Positions 25,815 to 33,431 of a stretch of 64,000 nucleotides of DNA are shown one piece after another. Every line of letters begins with the position of its first letter. Within the stretch, counting starts at the first letter, position 1. A model generated the notes under the pieces. That model was not told where the DNA came from and made no database searches. It saw only the letters and a list, made by a program, of their open reading frames with translations. Source of the DNA: Halobacillus litoralis (GTDB taxonomy: Bacteria > Bacillota > Bacilli > Bacillales > Halobacillaceae); the NCBI RefSeq assembly GCF_020524025.1, contig NZ_JAIVKN010000001.1, positions 992,001 to 1,056,000 on the forward strand. The letters are read 5' to 3'. Both the position numbers and the translations under genes were made by a program.

Positions 25815-25880
25815 CTCTGTTTAACACATTACATTTATTTTTTCAGAAGGTGGGTCAAATGTCAATTTGATTTCCAAATT

Positions 25881-26444
25881 TTATTGGCTCCAAAAGTCCG
25901 GATCTGACATTCTAAGCTCTTCAACCGTCTCATCCAGATCAAGAGGTGTAATATAAGTAACTTCGTATTGTTTTGTTTCAAGCGCTTTTTTTGCCGCCCG
26001 CAGAAAGTATTGAGGACTTCCTTCTGTATCCTCATCATATAAGACAAGACTGCCATCGGAGTGTTCGATAAGAAACTGATCCTTCGCCTTGAACTGATAG
26101 GGACCTTGGTAGCCTTTTTTATATATAGGCTGAAAGAAATCAGCAAGCATAGTTACTTCCTCATAAATCAGCTTTACATCCTCAGGCCAGCGTTCCTCCT
26201 GGTTTTCAAATGGGGGAAGAACGCCCAGCTGAATTTCAAATTCATCTTTTAAATCGAGGACTACTTCGGCGGCCCAGAGTTCCACACCCATCTGGCCTGA
26301 TACTAAGACCCATTCCAGTCCTTCATCTATGTAGGACATTAGTCTTTTTTTAATCGTCTCTTTTACAAATGCCACTTTCGGGTCGTTCTGTTTAAAAATC
26401 CCCATTTCCATAGGTTTGTAACCCGTAACGACAAGTGTTTTCAT
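25881..26444 (-). CDS. ypsA: YpsA family protein (DUF1273, SLOG fold)
   Basis: A 187-residue protein of the YpsA/DUF1273 family, a Rossmann-like SLOG fold thought to bind nucleotide-derived ligands. Visible family motifs: MKTLVVTGYKPMEMGIF, VLVSGQMGVELWAAEV and GSLVLYDEDTEGSPQYFLRAA. In B. subtilis and Staphylococcus aureus YpsA affects cell division, and its location next to gpsB is conserved. It is 66 bases upstream of gpsB in the same direction. Confidence 0.93.
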   Translation of the reverse strand: MKTLVVTGYKPMEMGIFKQNDPKVAFVKETIKKRLMSYIDEGLEWVLVSGQMGVELWAAEVVLDLKDEFEIQLGVLPPFENQEERWPEDVKLIYEEVTMLADFFQPIYKKGYQGPYQFKAKDQFLIEHSDGSLVLYDEDTEGSPQYFLRAAKKALETKQYEVTYITPLDLDETVEELRMSDPDFWSQ

Positions 26445-26504
26445 GAACGGACCCTCCTTTTATATCGGTTAACCTAAACTTCCTATATTCTATAGTTTTT
26501 TCTT

Positions 26505-26544
26505 AAAAAATGAAAATAAGCCACTTTTTACAGCAGCTTATTTC
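26505..26544 (-). terminator. Terminator after the cotD-like gene
   Basis: On the minus strand GAAATAAGC pairs with GCTTATTTTC, followed by ATTTTTTAAG. Confidence 0.75.
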
Positions 26545-26567
26545 AATAATATTCATAAAGTAGTTTC

Positions 26568-27134
26568 TTACCCTTGGCCCATCATTGGCATCTGGCCCTG
26601 ACCCATCATCGGCATCTGGCCCTGACCCATCATCGGCATCTGACCCTGACCCATCATCGGCATCTGGCCCTGACCCATCATTGGCATCTGGCCCTGACCC
26701 ATCATTGGCATCTGGCCCTGACCCATCATTGGCATCTGGCCCTGACCCATAGACATTCCTTCCGTTTCTTCCATATCCTCTTCGTCCATCATCGACATTT
26801 GTCCCTGCCCCATTGGCATTTGTCCCATGTCCTGCGGGTTCATATAATCCATCCAATTATAGTCTGGCGAAGACCCTTGAGGGTACGCAAAATCCTGGGT
26901 TTGAAAGTTATTTTGTTCGGATACCATATATGGGAAGTAATGGTTATTATTCAACAAATTGTTATTACGGACAAGTACGTGCGTTGGGTGGATATAGTCT
27001 TGATTTTCGCAAAAGTAGTTATCTACTACACAATGCTGTACGGGACATACGATGGGACGACGACGATTGCCTGCTGGAGACATCGGTGACATTGGTCCAC
27101 AACCGCAAGAGTCCTGCATTGAATGATGATGCAT
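26568..27134 (-). CDS. CotD-like spore coat protein with MPMMGQGQ repeats
   Basis: A 188-residue protein. Residues 1-65 are CotD-like (His/Cys-rich start MHHHSMQDSCGCGP, then PIVCPVQHCVVDNYF and YIHPTHVLVRNNN, and a NNNHYFP block); residues 75-125 are acidic and Met-rich; the C-terminus is seven tandem MPMMGQGQ units encoded by a 24-bp minisatellite (about 26575-26750). B. subtilis cotD lies at the same place. AAGGAGTG precedes the ATG by eight bases, and a possible sigma-K -10 element (CATACGCTG) lies upstream. The repeat block is an addition; repeat number probably varies among strains. Confidence 0.82.
   Translation of the reverse strand: MHHHSMQDSCGCGPMSPMSPAGNRRRPIVCPVQHCVVDNYFCENQDYIHPTHVLVRNNNLLNNNHYFPYMVSEQNNFQTQDFAYPQGSSPDYNWMDYMNPQDMGQMPMGQGQMSMMDEEDMEETEGMSMGQGQMPMMGQGQMPMMGQGQMPMMGQGQMPMMGQGQMPMMGQGQMPMMGQGQMPMMGQG
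26575..26750. repeat. 24-bp coding minisatellite, seven copies
   Basis: Tandem units encoding MPMMGQGQ with only a few silent changes (ATCATT/ATCATC, GGCCCT/GACCCT). Near-identity of the units at the DNA level indicates recent expansion. All six frames stay open across it, so overlapping frames there are artefacts. Confidence 0.93.
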
Positions 27135-27448
27135 AATGCTTTCACTCCTTGTTTTTTATTCCTTATCAGCGTATGTCATGAAACCAATGAACGTACTGGG
27201 CGAAATCATCATATCCTACAGGTTCTTATTATTTATCCTTAATAAAATGGCTCTGATAAAGTTTAGTGTTGTTTTTTAGACAAGCTTTAAGGAACTCCTT
27301 CCGTCGTAGGGTTGTATGAGGAGGCTTGGGAAGGACGGAAAGGACCATAAACGGATTAAGGTCACTATTCCAGATAATGGATATTAATAAAAAATGTTCT
27401 AAAATAAACACTCGACTTTAACAGAGCCAATAAAAAAGACAAAAATAA
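27135..27448. other. Gap between cdd and the cotD-like gene
   Basis: About 310 bases. Next to cotD, minus strand, is a possible sigma-K promoter (GTAC, 17 bases, CATACGCTG; plus 27170-27200). No gene or clear structure is visible in the rest. Confidence 0.35.
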
Positions 27449-27476
27449 AAAAAGAGGAGAAGCTTCTCCTCTTTTA
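27449..27476 (-). terminator. Terminator after cdd
   Basis: AAAAGAGGAGAAGCTTCTCCTCTTTT, a nearly perfect palindrome followed on the minus strand by TTTATTTTTG. Confidence 0.92.
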
Positions 27477-27488
27477 ATCCGCTCTTTC

Positions 27489-27896
27489 CTATTTTTGTTC
27501 CTCTGGAAGATCTGACGAAGCAAAAGAAAAAGGAAGAATTTCATCCATTGAAAAAGTCTTTGTTTCGCCATCGAGGTTGGTTGTATAAATGGTCACATTT
27601 GAATCGAAAAATTCACTCATCACCTGGCGGCAGGAGCCACAAGGTGGAACAGGTCTTTTTGTATCAGCAACAACAGCTAATTCTTTGAATTTTTGATGTC
27701 CTTCAGATATCGCTTTAAATATAGCTACCCGCTCCGCACAGCATGTAACAGGATAAGCAGCATTTTCAATATTACAACCTGTGTACAAGGTTCCATCTTC
27801 GGTTAAAAGGGCGGCACCCACCTGGAACTTTGAATAAGGGGTGTAGGCTTTGGTTCGAATCTCTTTTGCATGGTTGATTAATTCGTTCTGGTTCAT
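27489..27896 (-). CDS. cdd: Cytidine deaminase
   Basis: A 135-residue homotetrameric-type cytidine/deoxycytidine deaminase of pyrimidine salvage. Zinc and catalytic motifs TCCAERVAIF (Cys, Glu) and PPCGSCRQV (two Cys) are intact. ATG 27896 (MNQNELINHA) follows GAGGGAGGG; the open frame extends ten codons further without a better site. In B. subtilis cdd lies elsewhere (between dgkA and era), so its place here differs. Confidence 0.95.
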   Translation of the reverse strand: MNQNELINHAKEIRTKAYTPYSKFQVGAALLTEDGTLYTGCNIENAAYPVTCCAERVAIFKAISEGHQKFKELAVVADTKRPVPPCGSCRQVMSEFFDSNVTIYTTNLDGETKTFSMDEILPFSFASSDLPEEQK

Positions 27897-28016
27897 CGTA
27901 ATCCCTCCCTCGTTTTGGGAACGCAATTATATATGATTCCCGCCAAAAAGTAAAGCGATTACATATTTAGAAGGGTTTCTAAAGATTTATTCTTAGATTA
28001 CCGGCTTCTTTTATAG

Positions 28017-28193
28017 GTTTATAGTAATTCCATATATGCTCATTTATGCGGACCAAGTTACGAAATGTTTGCAGAGTGGAATGGAATGCCAGAAAAAAAC
28101 TGTACTACAGGTACCGGAGCACGATTAAACTATGCTATGAGAAAGGCTGCGGTTCTTTTGTATTATCCACTTACTGAACTCAATCACTCATAA
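28017..28193 (+). pseudogene. Possible gene remnant, unrecognised
   Basis: A plus-strand frame of 58 codons between a TAG at 28014 and TAA at 28191 reads like coding sequence (CGPSYEMFAEWNGMPEKN, then TTGTGARLNYAMRKAA) but has no ribosome site and no start at its head. It may be the tail of a decayed gene; I could not place the family. It lies in a 640-base region without intact genes. Confidence 0.3.
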
Positions 28194-28475
28194 TCCTCGA
28201 AATCAAGTCTTCGATATAACTGTTTAATAATAGAATGACTTTTTAACATCAACACCGTCCTTTAAAAGAGCAAATTTTTAATGAGGATAAATATGTAAGT
28301 TAGAGTGATTACATTGATAGTTCAGTTAAATGGAATCAAGATCAAGCCTTCATTTAATAAAGCTGCACCAGCTGTAACAGGCGGATCGTTTTTTATATCC
28401 TTTATTGTTTATCTATATATCTTTGAAAAGCATCTTCAAAAATAAATAATTTGAACACATTCAGCAGGCAGATAA
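28194..28475. other. Gap upstream of the RND gene
   Basis: About 280 AT-rich bases. A possible micro-ORF (GTG 28305 to TAA 28445, 46 residues, one hydrophobic stretch FFISFIVYLYIF) is present without a good ribosome site. Together with the remnant at 28017-28193 the stretch looks degraded. Confidence 0.35.
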
Positions 28476-28506
28476 TTGACACTTGTGTCAGAAAAAAGTT
28501 TATACT
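28476..28506 (+). promoter_or_regulatory. RND-gene promoter with operator palindrome
   Basis: TTGACA (28476-28481) and TATACT (28501-28506) are 19 bases apart. TGACACTTGTGTCA (28477-28490), a perfect 14-base palindrome, overlaps the -35 box and the spacer. Long spacers with a palindrome suit MerR-type activators; an operator over -35 also suits a TetR/MarR repressor. Confidence 0.65.
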
Positions 28507-28541
28507 TAATTAGCAGCAATTTTATATATGGAGGAGATAAC

Positions 28542-31500
28542 ATGAAGACATTGCTTCAATACAAGAAGATTGTCTGGGTTTTTATCATTTTACTTATTTT
28601 CACAGGGATTTTCACATACTTACAGCTACCCAAAAGAGAAATTCCAGAGATTGATGTAAATGTGGCGTCTGTTTCGACAGCCTATCCAGGTGCAACCCCG
28701 CAAGAAGTAGAACGGACCATTATTAACCCTTTGGAAGATGAACTATTAAATATTCAGGGAATTGATGAAATCACTTCTGCATCGACAACAAACTTTGGTT
28801 CCGTAACAGCAACTCTTCAAGGGGGCGTGGATACGAATACGGTAAATGCGAAAATTCGGCAAGCCGTCTCGGACGTAGCAAGAGGATTTCCGGATGAGGT
28901 CCAGGATCCAACCGTTAATACAGATATGACTATGTCCGCAGTTGCCTCCTATCACCTATTAGCTGACGAAACTGAGAGTCTTTACAGTCTTCGTGACCAG
29001 CTAAACAATTGGGAAGAACAGTTGACGAATATCAACGGGGTTGAATCTATTTTAATTAAGGGTATGCCTGAACAGCAGGTTGAAGTCAGCTTGAATAATG
29101 AAGAACTTAAGGAAAACCAACTGTCCGCCTTCTCGGTCATCCAGACCATTCGTGAAGAAATTGGTCCTGCTGCCATTGGTAGTGAGAAAGTTGATGGAGA
29201 AATAAATCAGTTGATTTTCAATAAATACTCAGATATCGAGAGCATGAATGATCTTTCAGTAGGACTTAACCCTGAAGGAAACCCTGTTTCTCTCTCAGAG
29301 ATTGGCACAATTGAAATAAACAATCAGGCCGTACAGGATTTAATAGCCTATGAAGGGAAATCGGCACTGTCTATTACCGTCCTGGCTGAGGATGGTGTGA
29401 ACATTTCGGCTTTACAGGAACAAATTACAGAAAAAGTAGAGGCTCTGGGGGACAATCTGCCCGCAGACATATCGGTGGATCGTTTCTATACACAGAGCAC
29501 AGTGATTGATGAAGTGTTTTCTAATTTGGTCACTTCTTTTTCCATCTCTCTCATCGCTGTCATTATCATTATGATTCTCGGACTACCGTTATCGTCTGCT
29601 ATTCTGGTGGCCCTGGCGATTCCAATATCCATTATTATAGGGTTGATTCCGCTTCCTTATGTGGGAGTAGATTTAAATCAGATATCCATTATTGGCATGA
29701 TCATAGCGATTGGTATTCTTGTAGATGATGCTATTGTAGTGAATGATAACATCCAGCGACGGTTCCAGCTTGGCGACGGTCCACTTGAAGGAACAGTTAA
29801 GGGAGTGAAGGAAGTTGGTAAATCAATTGTTACATCGACGCTGATGATTATTTTCAGTTTTCTCCCTTTGACATTTTTATCGGGGACAAACGGAGCTTTC
29901 ATCCGAGCTCTTCCATCTGTACTTATTTTTACAGTCGTTGCTTCTACCATTATCGCATTGACACTTATCCCAACAGTGCAGTATGCAAGGAAACGACGTC
30001 AGAAACAAAAATCAAAAGCTAAATCCGGCCTGCTCGGTAAAGTATTCAATGGGATGGAAAAGGGATATGCAGATTATATTTTACCCCGGACAACTAAAAA
30101 GCCTTGGATTACAGCTCTTTCTGGTCTATTGATTTGTGTATTACTCTCTTTACTTGCTGTTCGTATTCCCTTTGAGTTCTTTCCTGCTGCCGATCGTCCT
30201 GAAGTGACGATATCAGTAGAAAACCCCCAAGGAACAACTTTAGAAGATACACAATCACAACTAAAAGAGATGGTTGACTATCTCGAAAGTTCGGATGAAC
30301 ACATTCGGGAATCAGCGACATTTGCAGGTACAGGACTTCCTGGTCTGTTTAGTTCAGGCTTACAGCGAACAGGAGAAAATACCGGGCAGGTCCTTATCCG
30401 TGTCGACCGCGACCATACAAGTGCAAGTGATTTCATTCAAGAATGGGAAGAACCGCTGCGGGAAGAATTTCCTAATGCTGAAATCTTCCTAGAGACGATT
30501 GTATCTGGTCCCCCCCCTTCCCCACCCGTACAAGTGCAGATTCAAGGACCGGAAATCGAAGCATTAATGGATACAGCTCTTCAAGCTGAACAACAGCTGG
30601 CTGATATAGAAGAAGCTGAATTAGCTACAACAAATGCTGAGAAAGACCAACCGTTCGTATTGTTTAATCCTGATCGATCTTTGCTGGCTGAAAACAATAT
30701 TTCTATAGAAACGGTGACATCTCAGATTCAGCTGGCAAATACGGGGATTCCATTAGGGACATTCGATAATGGCGTAAACCGTCTACCGATGAAAGTCATC
30801 GTGGATGATGGGGTCGAAGAAGGGGTCGCGTTAAATGAACTAAGTGTCATAAACAACACTCCTGGTAATGAAAATCAACCACCACAAATGATTTCTCTTG
30901 ATGAAGTTATATCAGAAGAAACAACGGAGCGTATAGGCGTCATCCCGCATTTAAACGGCGATCGGACGATTACTGTTGAAGCCTACCCTGAGGAAGGGAA
31001 AGAGGAAGCCTTTACGAAGGAAGCCAACAAGAGGGTTGATGAAATTAAAGAGAATCTGCCGGAGGGGTATTCTCTTGTAGAGAGCGGACAAAATGATGCC
31101 CAAACCGAATTCTTTATTGAAGTTTCTAAACTCTTTGTGATCGTGTTGTTCCTTATTTATCTCACCATTGCTATCCAGTTTAATTCATTATTGATGCCGC
31201 TTCTTATTACTGGGACTGTTTTCTTAGCGATAACTGGAGCAATCATCGGATTGTTTGTTTCAGGTCAGCCGCTTAGTTTCCTTGCTGTTCTAGGAATAGT
31301 CTCACTATCGGGAATTGTAGTTCGAAACTCTGTTATATTAGTTGAATTTATCGAACAGAACCTAACTCATTATGGTTCTACCGTAGAAGCGGTCATTGAA
31401 GCAGGAAGAGCAAGAATGAGACCAATTATCTTAACTTCTCTTACATCGATCGCAGCTTTGTCACCAATCATTTACACAGGTGATGTTTTATTTAAACCAC

Positions 31501-31631
31501 TGGCAGTTTCGATTGTCGCAGGTTTATTGTTCTCAACAATCCTTACTCTTCTCCTCGTTCCGTCGTTTTATTTAATTATCGCTAAATTAACAAGAAAAGA
31601 GAAAAAACAAAACCCAATAACTGAACAATAA
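28542..31631 (+). CDS. RND-family efflux pump, SwrC/AcrB-like
   Basis: A 1029-residue inner-membrane proton-driven exporter with the RND layout: TM1 (residues 11-28), a large external loop, TM2-6, a second large loop from about 560, TM8-12. The proton-relay motif GILVDDAIVVND in TM4 is intact, and the second-half LSGIVVRNSVILVEFIE is typical. Closest in kind to B. subtilis SwrC (surfactin export/swarming). ATG 28542 follows GGAGGAG by five bases. No membrane-fusion partner is adjacent. The substrate is unknown. Confidence 0.9.
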   Translation: MKTLLQYKKIVWVFIILLIFTGIFTYLQLPKREIPEIDVNVASVSTAYPGATPQEVERTIINPLEDELLNIQGIDEITSASTTNFGSVTATLQGGVDTNTVNAKIRQAVSDVARGFPDEVQDPTVNTDMTMSAVASYHLLADETESLYSLRDQLNNWEEQLTNINGVESILIKGMPEQQVEVSLNNEELKENQLSAFSVIQTIREEIGPAAIGSEKVDGEINQLIFNKYSDIESMNDLSVGLNPEGNPVSLSEIGTIEINNQAVQDLIAYEGKSALSITVLAEDGVNISALQEQITEKVEALGDNLPADISVDRFYTQSTVIDEVFSNLVTSFSISLIAVIIIMILGLPLSSAILVALAIPISIIIGLIPLPYVGVDLNQISIIGMIIAIGILVDDAIVVNDNIQRRFQLGDGPLEGTVKGVKEVGKSIVTSTLMIIFSFLPLTFLSGTNGAFIRALPSVLIFTVVASTIIALTLIPTVQYARKRRQKQKSKAKSGLLGKVFNGMEKGYADYILPRTTKKPWITALSGLLICVLLSLLAVRIPFEFFPAADRPEVTISVENPQGTTLEDTQSQLKEMVDYLESSDEHIRESATFAGTGLPGLFSSGLQRTGENTGQVLIRVDRDHTSASDFIQEWEEPLREEFPNAEIFLETIVSGPPPSPPVQVQIQGPEIEALMDTALQAEQQLADIEEAELATTNAEKDQPFVLFNPDRSLLAENNISIETVTSQIQLANTGIPLGTFDNGVNRLPMKVIVDDGVEEGVALNELSVINNTPGNENQPPQMISLDEVISEETTERIGVIPHLNGDRTITVEAYPEEGKEEAFTKEANKRVDEIKENLPEGYSLVESGQNDAQTEFFIEVSKLFVIVLFLIYLTIAIQFNSLLMPLLITGTVFLAITGAIIGLFVSGQPLSFLAVLGIVSLSGIVVRNSVILVEFIEQNLTHYGSTVEAVIEAGRARMRPIILTSLTSIAALSPIIYTGDVLFKPLAVSIVAGLLFSTILTLLLVPSFYLIIAKLTRKEKKQNPITEQ

Positions 31632-31663
31632 AAAAAGCTCCCTGAAAAGGGAGCTTTTTTTAT
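31631..31663. terminator. Bidirectional terminator between the RND gene and yppE
   Basis: AAAAAAAGCTCCCT/AGGGAGCTTTTTTT serves both converging genes. Confidence 0.93.
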
Positions 31664-32016
31664 TGTTGTTCAAGGTCACTTAAGATCATATCCAGTACAT
31701 AATGAGAGGACTGATACAATTCTTTAAACCGTTTACGAGGGACATCAAGATAGTAGCTGTGAAGAATAATCATCTCCATGTTTTCGTGTGTTGATTTCAC
31801 CTGATTTGGGTGGACACGAGCTTTTCTATTCTTCACAAAGGCTTCTGCTTCTTCCATCCAGGCATTATTCAACTCAAACATAGGAGCTGTTTCATTCTTT
31901 ACCTGTGAGAAAAATTCATGGCTTTTTTTATCAACTGGACCTTCTGTATTTAAAAAGCGAATGTGCTGCTGATCAATGAGCTGTTTCATCTCTTCTGTAT
32001 GCTGCTTTAAAGACAT
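31660..32016 (-). CDS. yppE: YppE family protein (DUF1798)
   Basis: A 118-residue helical cytoplasmic protein of the YppE/DUF1798 family (four-helix bundle of unknown role): FELNNAWMEEAEAFVKNRKA, and later HSYYLDVPRKRFKELYQSSHYVLDMIL. ATG 32016 (MSLKQHTEEM) is preceded by GAAAGGTG; an in-frame extension upstream overlaps the next gene and has no support. It lies near recU/ponA, as in B. subtilis. Confidence 0.85.
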   Translation of the reverse strand: MSLKQHTEEMKQLIDQQHIRFLNTEGPVDKKSHEFFSQVKNETAPMFELNNAWMEEAEAFVKNRKARVHPNQVKSTHENMEMIILHSYYLDVPRKRFKELYQSSHYVLDMILSDLEQQ

Positions 32017-32074
32017 AGTTCCCACACCTTTCTCTCTATACTGTATCATGTGGGAATTAATACCTTCAATATAA

Positions 32075-32347
32075 TTAACCGACAGATCTCCGTTTAGCCT
32101 GCTGGGCAACTTTACCTAAATATTCATTACGGCGCTCGCGCTTCATTTTTTTCAATTCATCTCTCATTAAGAAAACTTCATCTTTTAGTTCATCCACTTC
32201 TTTTCTGTGAGAGATCGTCATTGTAAACACAATTTCATCAGCCTTTAAGGAAAGCCGGCGTTCAAGTAGAGAGAATTTCTTTTGCAGTTGTGCCAGCTGT
32301 TCCTCAAATTCTTCAGGTGTGACGACGCTGTTTTTCATCATTCCCAT
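32075..32347 (-). CDS. Small coiled-coil protein, unknown
   Basis: About 88-90 residues with heptad-like helices (EEFEEQLAQLQKKFSLLERR and ELKDEVFLMRDELKKMKRE) and a basic C-terminus ending AKRRSVG. Candidate starts ATG 32347, 32341 and 32338 lie behind AAAGGGGGAG; 32341 has the best spacing. It precedes yppE by 58 bases on the same strand. No family recognised; the position corresponds to the small ypp genes of B. subtilis. Confidence 0.68.
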   Translation of the reverse strand: MGMMKNSVVTPEEFEEQLAQLQKKFSLLERRLSLKADEIVFTMTISHRKEVDELKDEVFLMRDELKKMKRERRNEYLGKVAQQAKRRSVG

Positions 32348-32478
32348 CTCCCCCTTTATATGGTATATAAATAATTCTTCTCTTCGTGCATAACTCCTTT
32401 ACGAATGACAAGACTAGAAGTAAAGCAACAAAACAAGTCAATGTATACCTTAAACTTCGACATAAAGGAGCATGCGAT

Positions 32479-32571
32479 ATGGCTAAAAAGAAAGAAAAGA
32501 AAAAGAAAAAACCAGAACCAGCCAAGACAGATAATCCCAAATTAGCTGGTGAAAACCGCCCGGCTACCTAA
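32479..32571 (+). CDS. sspM: Small acid-soluble spore protein, SspM-like
   Basis: A 30-residue very basic peptide: MAKKKEKKKKKPEPAK, then TDNPKLAGENRPAT. The C-terminal KLAGENRPAT closely matches the KLGGPNRPST ending of B. subtilis SspM, a minor forespore protein of 34 residues. AAAGGAG lies eight bases upstream, and a terminator follows. A sigma-G-like element (TGCATA, 17 bases, AAGACTA) lies about 60 bases upstream. Its place near recU/ponA also fits. Confidence 0.72.
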   Translation: MAKKKEKKKKKPEPAKTDNPKLAGENRPAT

Positions 32572-32578
32572 GTGTTTG

Positions 32579-32616
32579 AAAGCTGTTGCTATTGTTTATA
32601 GCAGCAGCTTTTTTTA
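32579..32616 (+). terminator. Terminator after sspM
   Basis: AAAGCTGTTGCTA/TAGCAGCAGCTTT stem, loop TTGTTTA, then TTTTTA. Confidence 0.9.
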
Positions 32617-32823
32617 TCCTCATAAAAAAAGCTTTTCCTCCGAAGAGCTATGAACGACTGATTTATATACTCAATCCCTGCTTTCAATAGGATATTTGTC
32701 GAAATTTTAAAAAGATGAAACTTTCCGGTTGTTCATACGTCTATTAGAATTGAACCATTTATATATATCCTTAGACATGAAATTTTGTTATGATACTCTC
32801 ATGGCTATAGGGAGGGAACGCGA

Positions 32824-33414
32824 TTGAATTACCCTAATGGGAAGCGGAGATTCACCCAGAATCCAACGCCCCAGAAAAAGACGAAACCGGATTTTAGTAA
32901 CCGTGGAATGTCATTAGAAGAAGATATTAATCTTACAAATGAATATTATCTTGAGGCAGGAATTGCTGTAGTCCATAAAAAGCCTACGCCGGTTCAAATT
33001 GTAAACGTTGATTATCCTAAGCGTAGCGCTGCAGTCATCAAAGAAGCTTACTTTAAACAGGCGTCTACTACAGACTTTAATGGAGTTTACCGTGGTAAAT
33101 ACATTGATTTTGAAGCTAAAGAAACGAAGAATAAAACATCGTTTCCTCTCAGTAATGTCCACCAGCACCAGGTCGATCATATGAAGGCAGTAGTATCACA
33201 TGGAGGAATTAGTTTTCTTATTGTAAAATTTTCTCCATTAGAGGAGGTCTATCTCCTCCCTTCTCCTATGCTTTTTACTTACTGGGATGATCAATGGAAT
33301 GGAGGCAGAAAGTCAATTCCTTATTCTTATATAATGGAAAAGGGCACTCGCATTCCCTTTCATTATCAGGCAAGAATTGATTATGCCAAAACTCTTGATA
33401 AGCTTTATTTCTGA
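32824..33414 (+). CDS. recU: Holliday junction resolvase RecU
   Basis: A 196-residue homodimeric endonuclease that resolves recombination intermediates and modulates RecA. The metal site is [20 protein letters not shown] (acidic Asp/Asp/Glu plus Lys), near residues 82-101, flanked by [19 protein letters not shown]. The start is TTG 32824 with GGGAGGG eight bases upstream; MNYPNGKR matches the family N-terminus. It precedes ponA by 17 bases in the conserved recU-ponA operon. Confidence 0.96.
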   Translation: MNYPNGKRRFTQNPTPQKKTKPDFSNRGMSLEEDINLTNEYYLEAGIAVVHKKPTPVQIVNVDYPKRSAAVIKEAYFKQASTTDFNGVYRGKYIDFEAKETKNKTSFPLSNVHQHQVDHMKAVVSHGGISFLIVKFSPLEEVYLLPSPMLFTYWDDQWNGGRKSIPYSYIMEKGTRIPFHYQARIDYAKTLDKLYF

Positions 33415-33431
33415 AATGGAGGAAAGGTAAA

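Noticed and set aside
26503-27089. Several long open frames on both strands across the cotD-like repeat
   Set aside because: A 24-bp repeat keeps all frames open. Only the minus-strand frame with a ribosome site and CotD-like N-terminus is credible.
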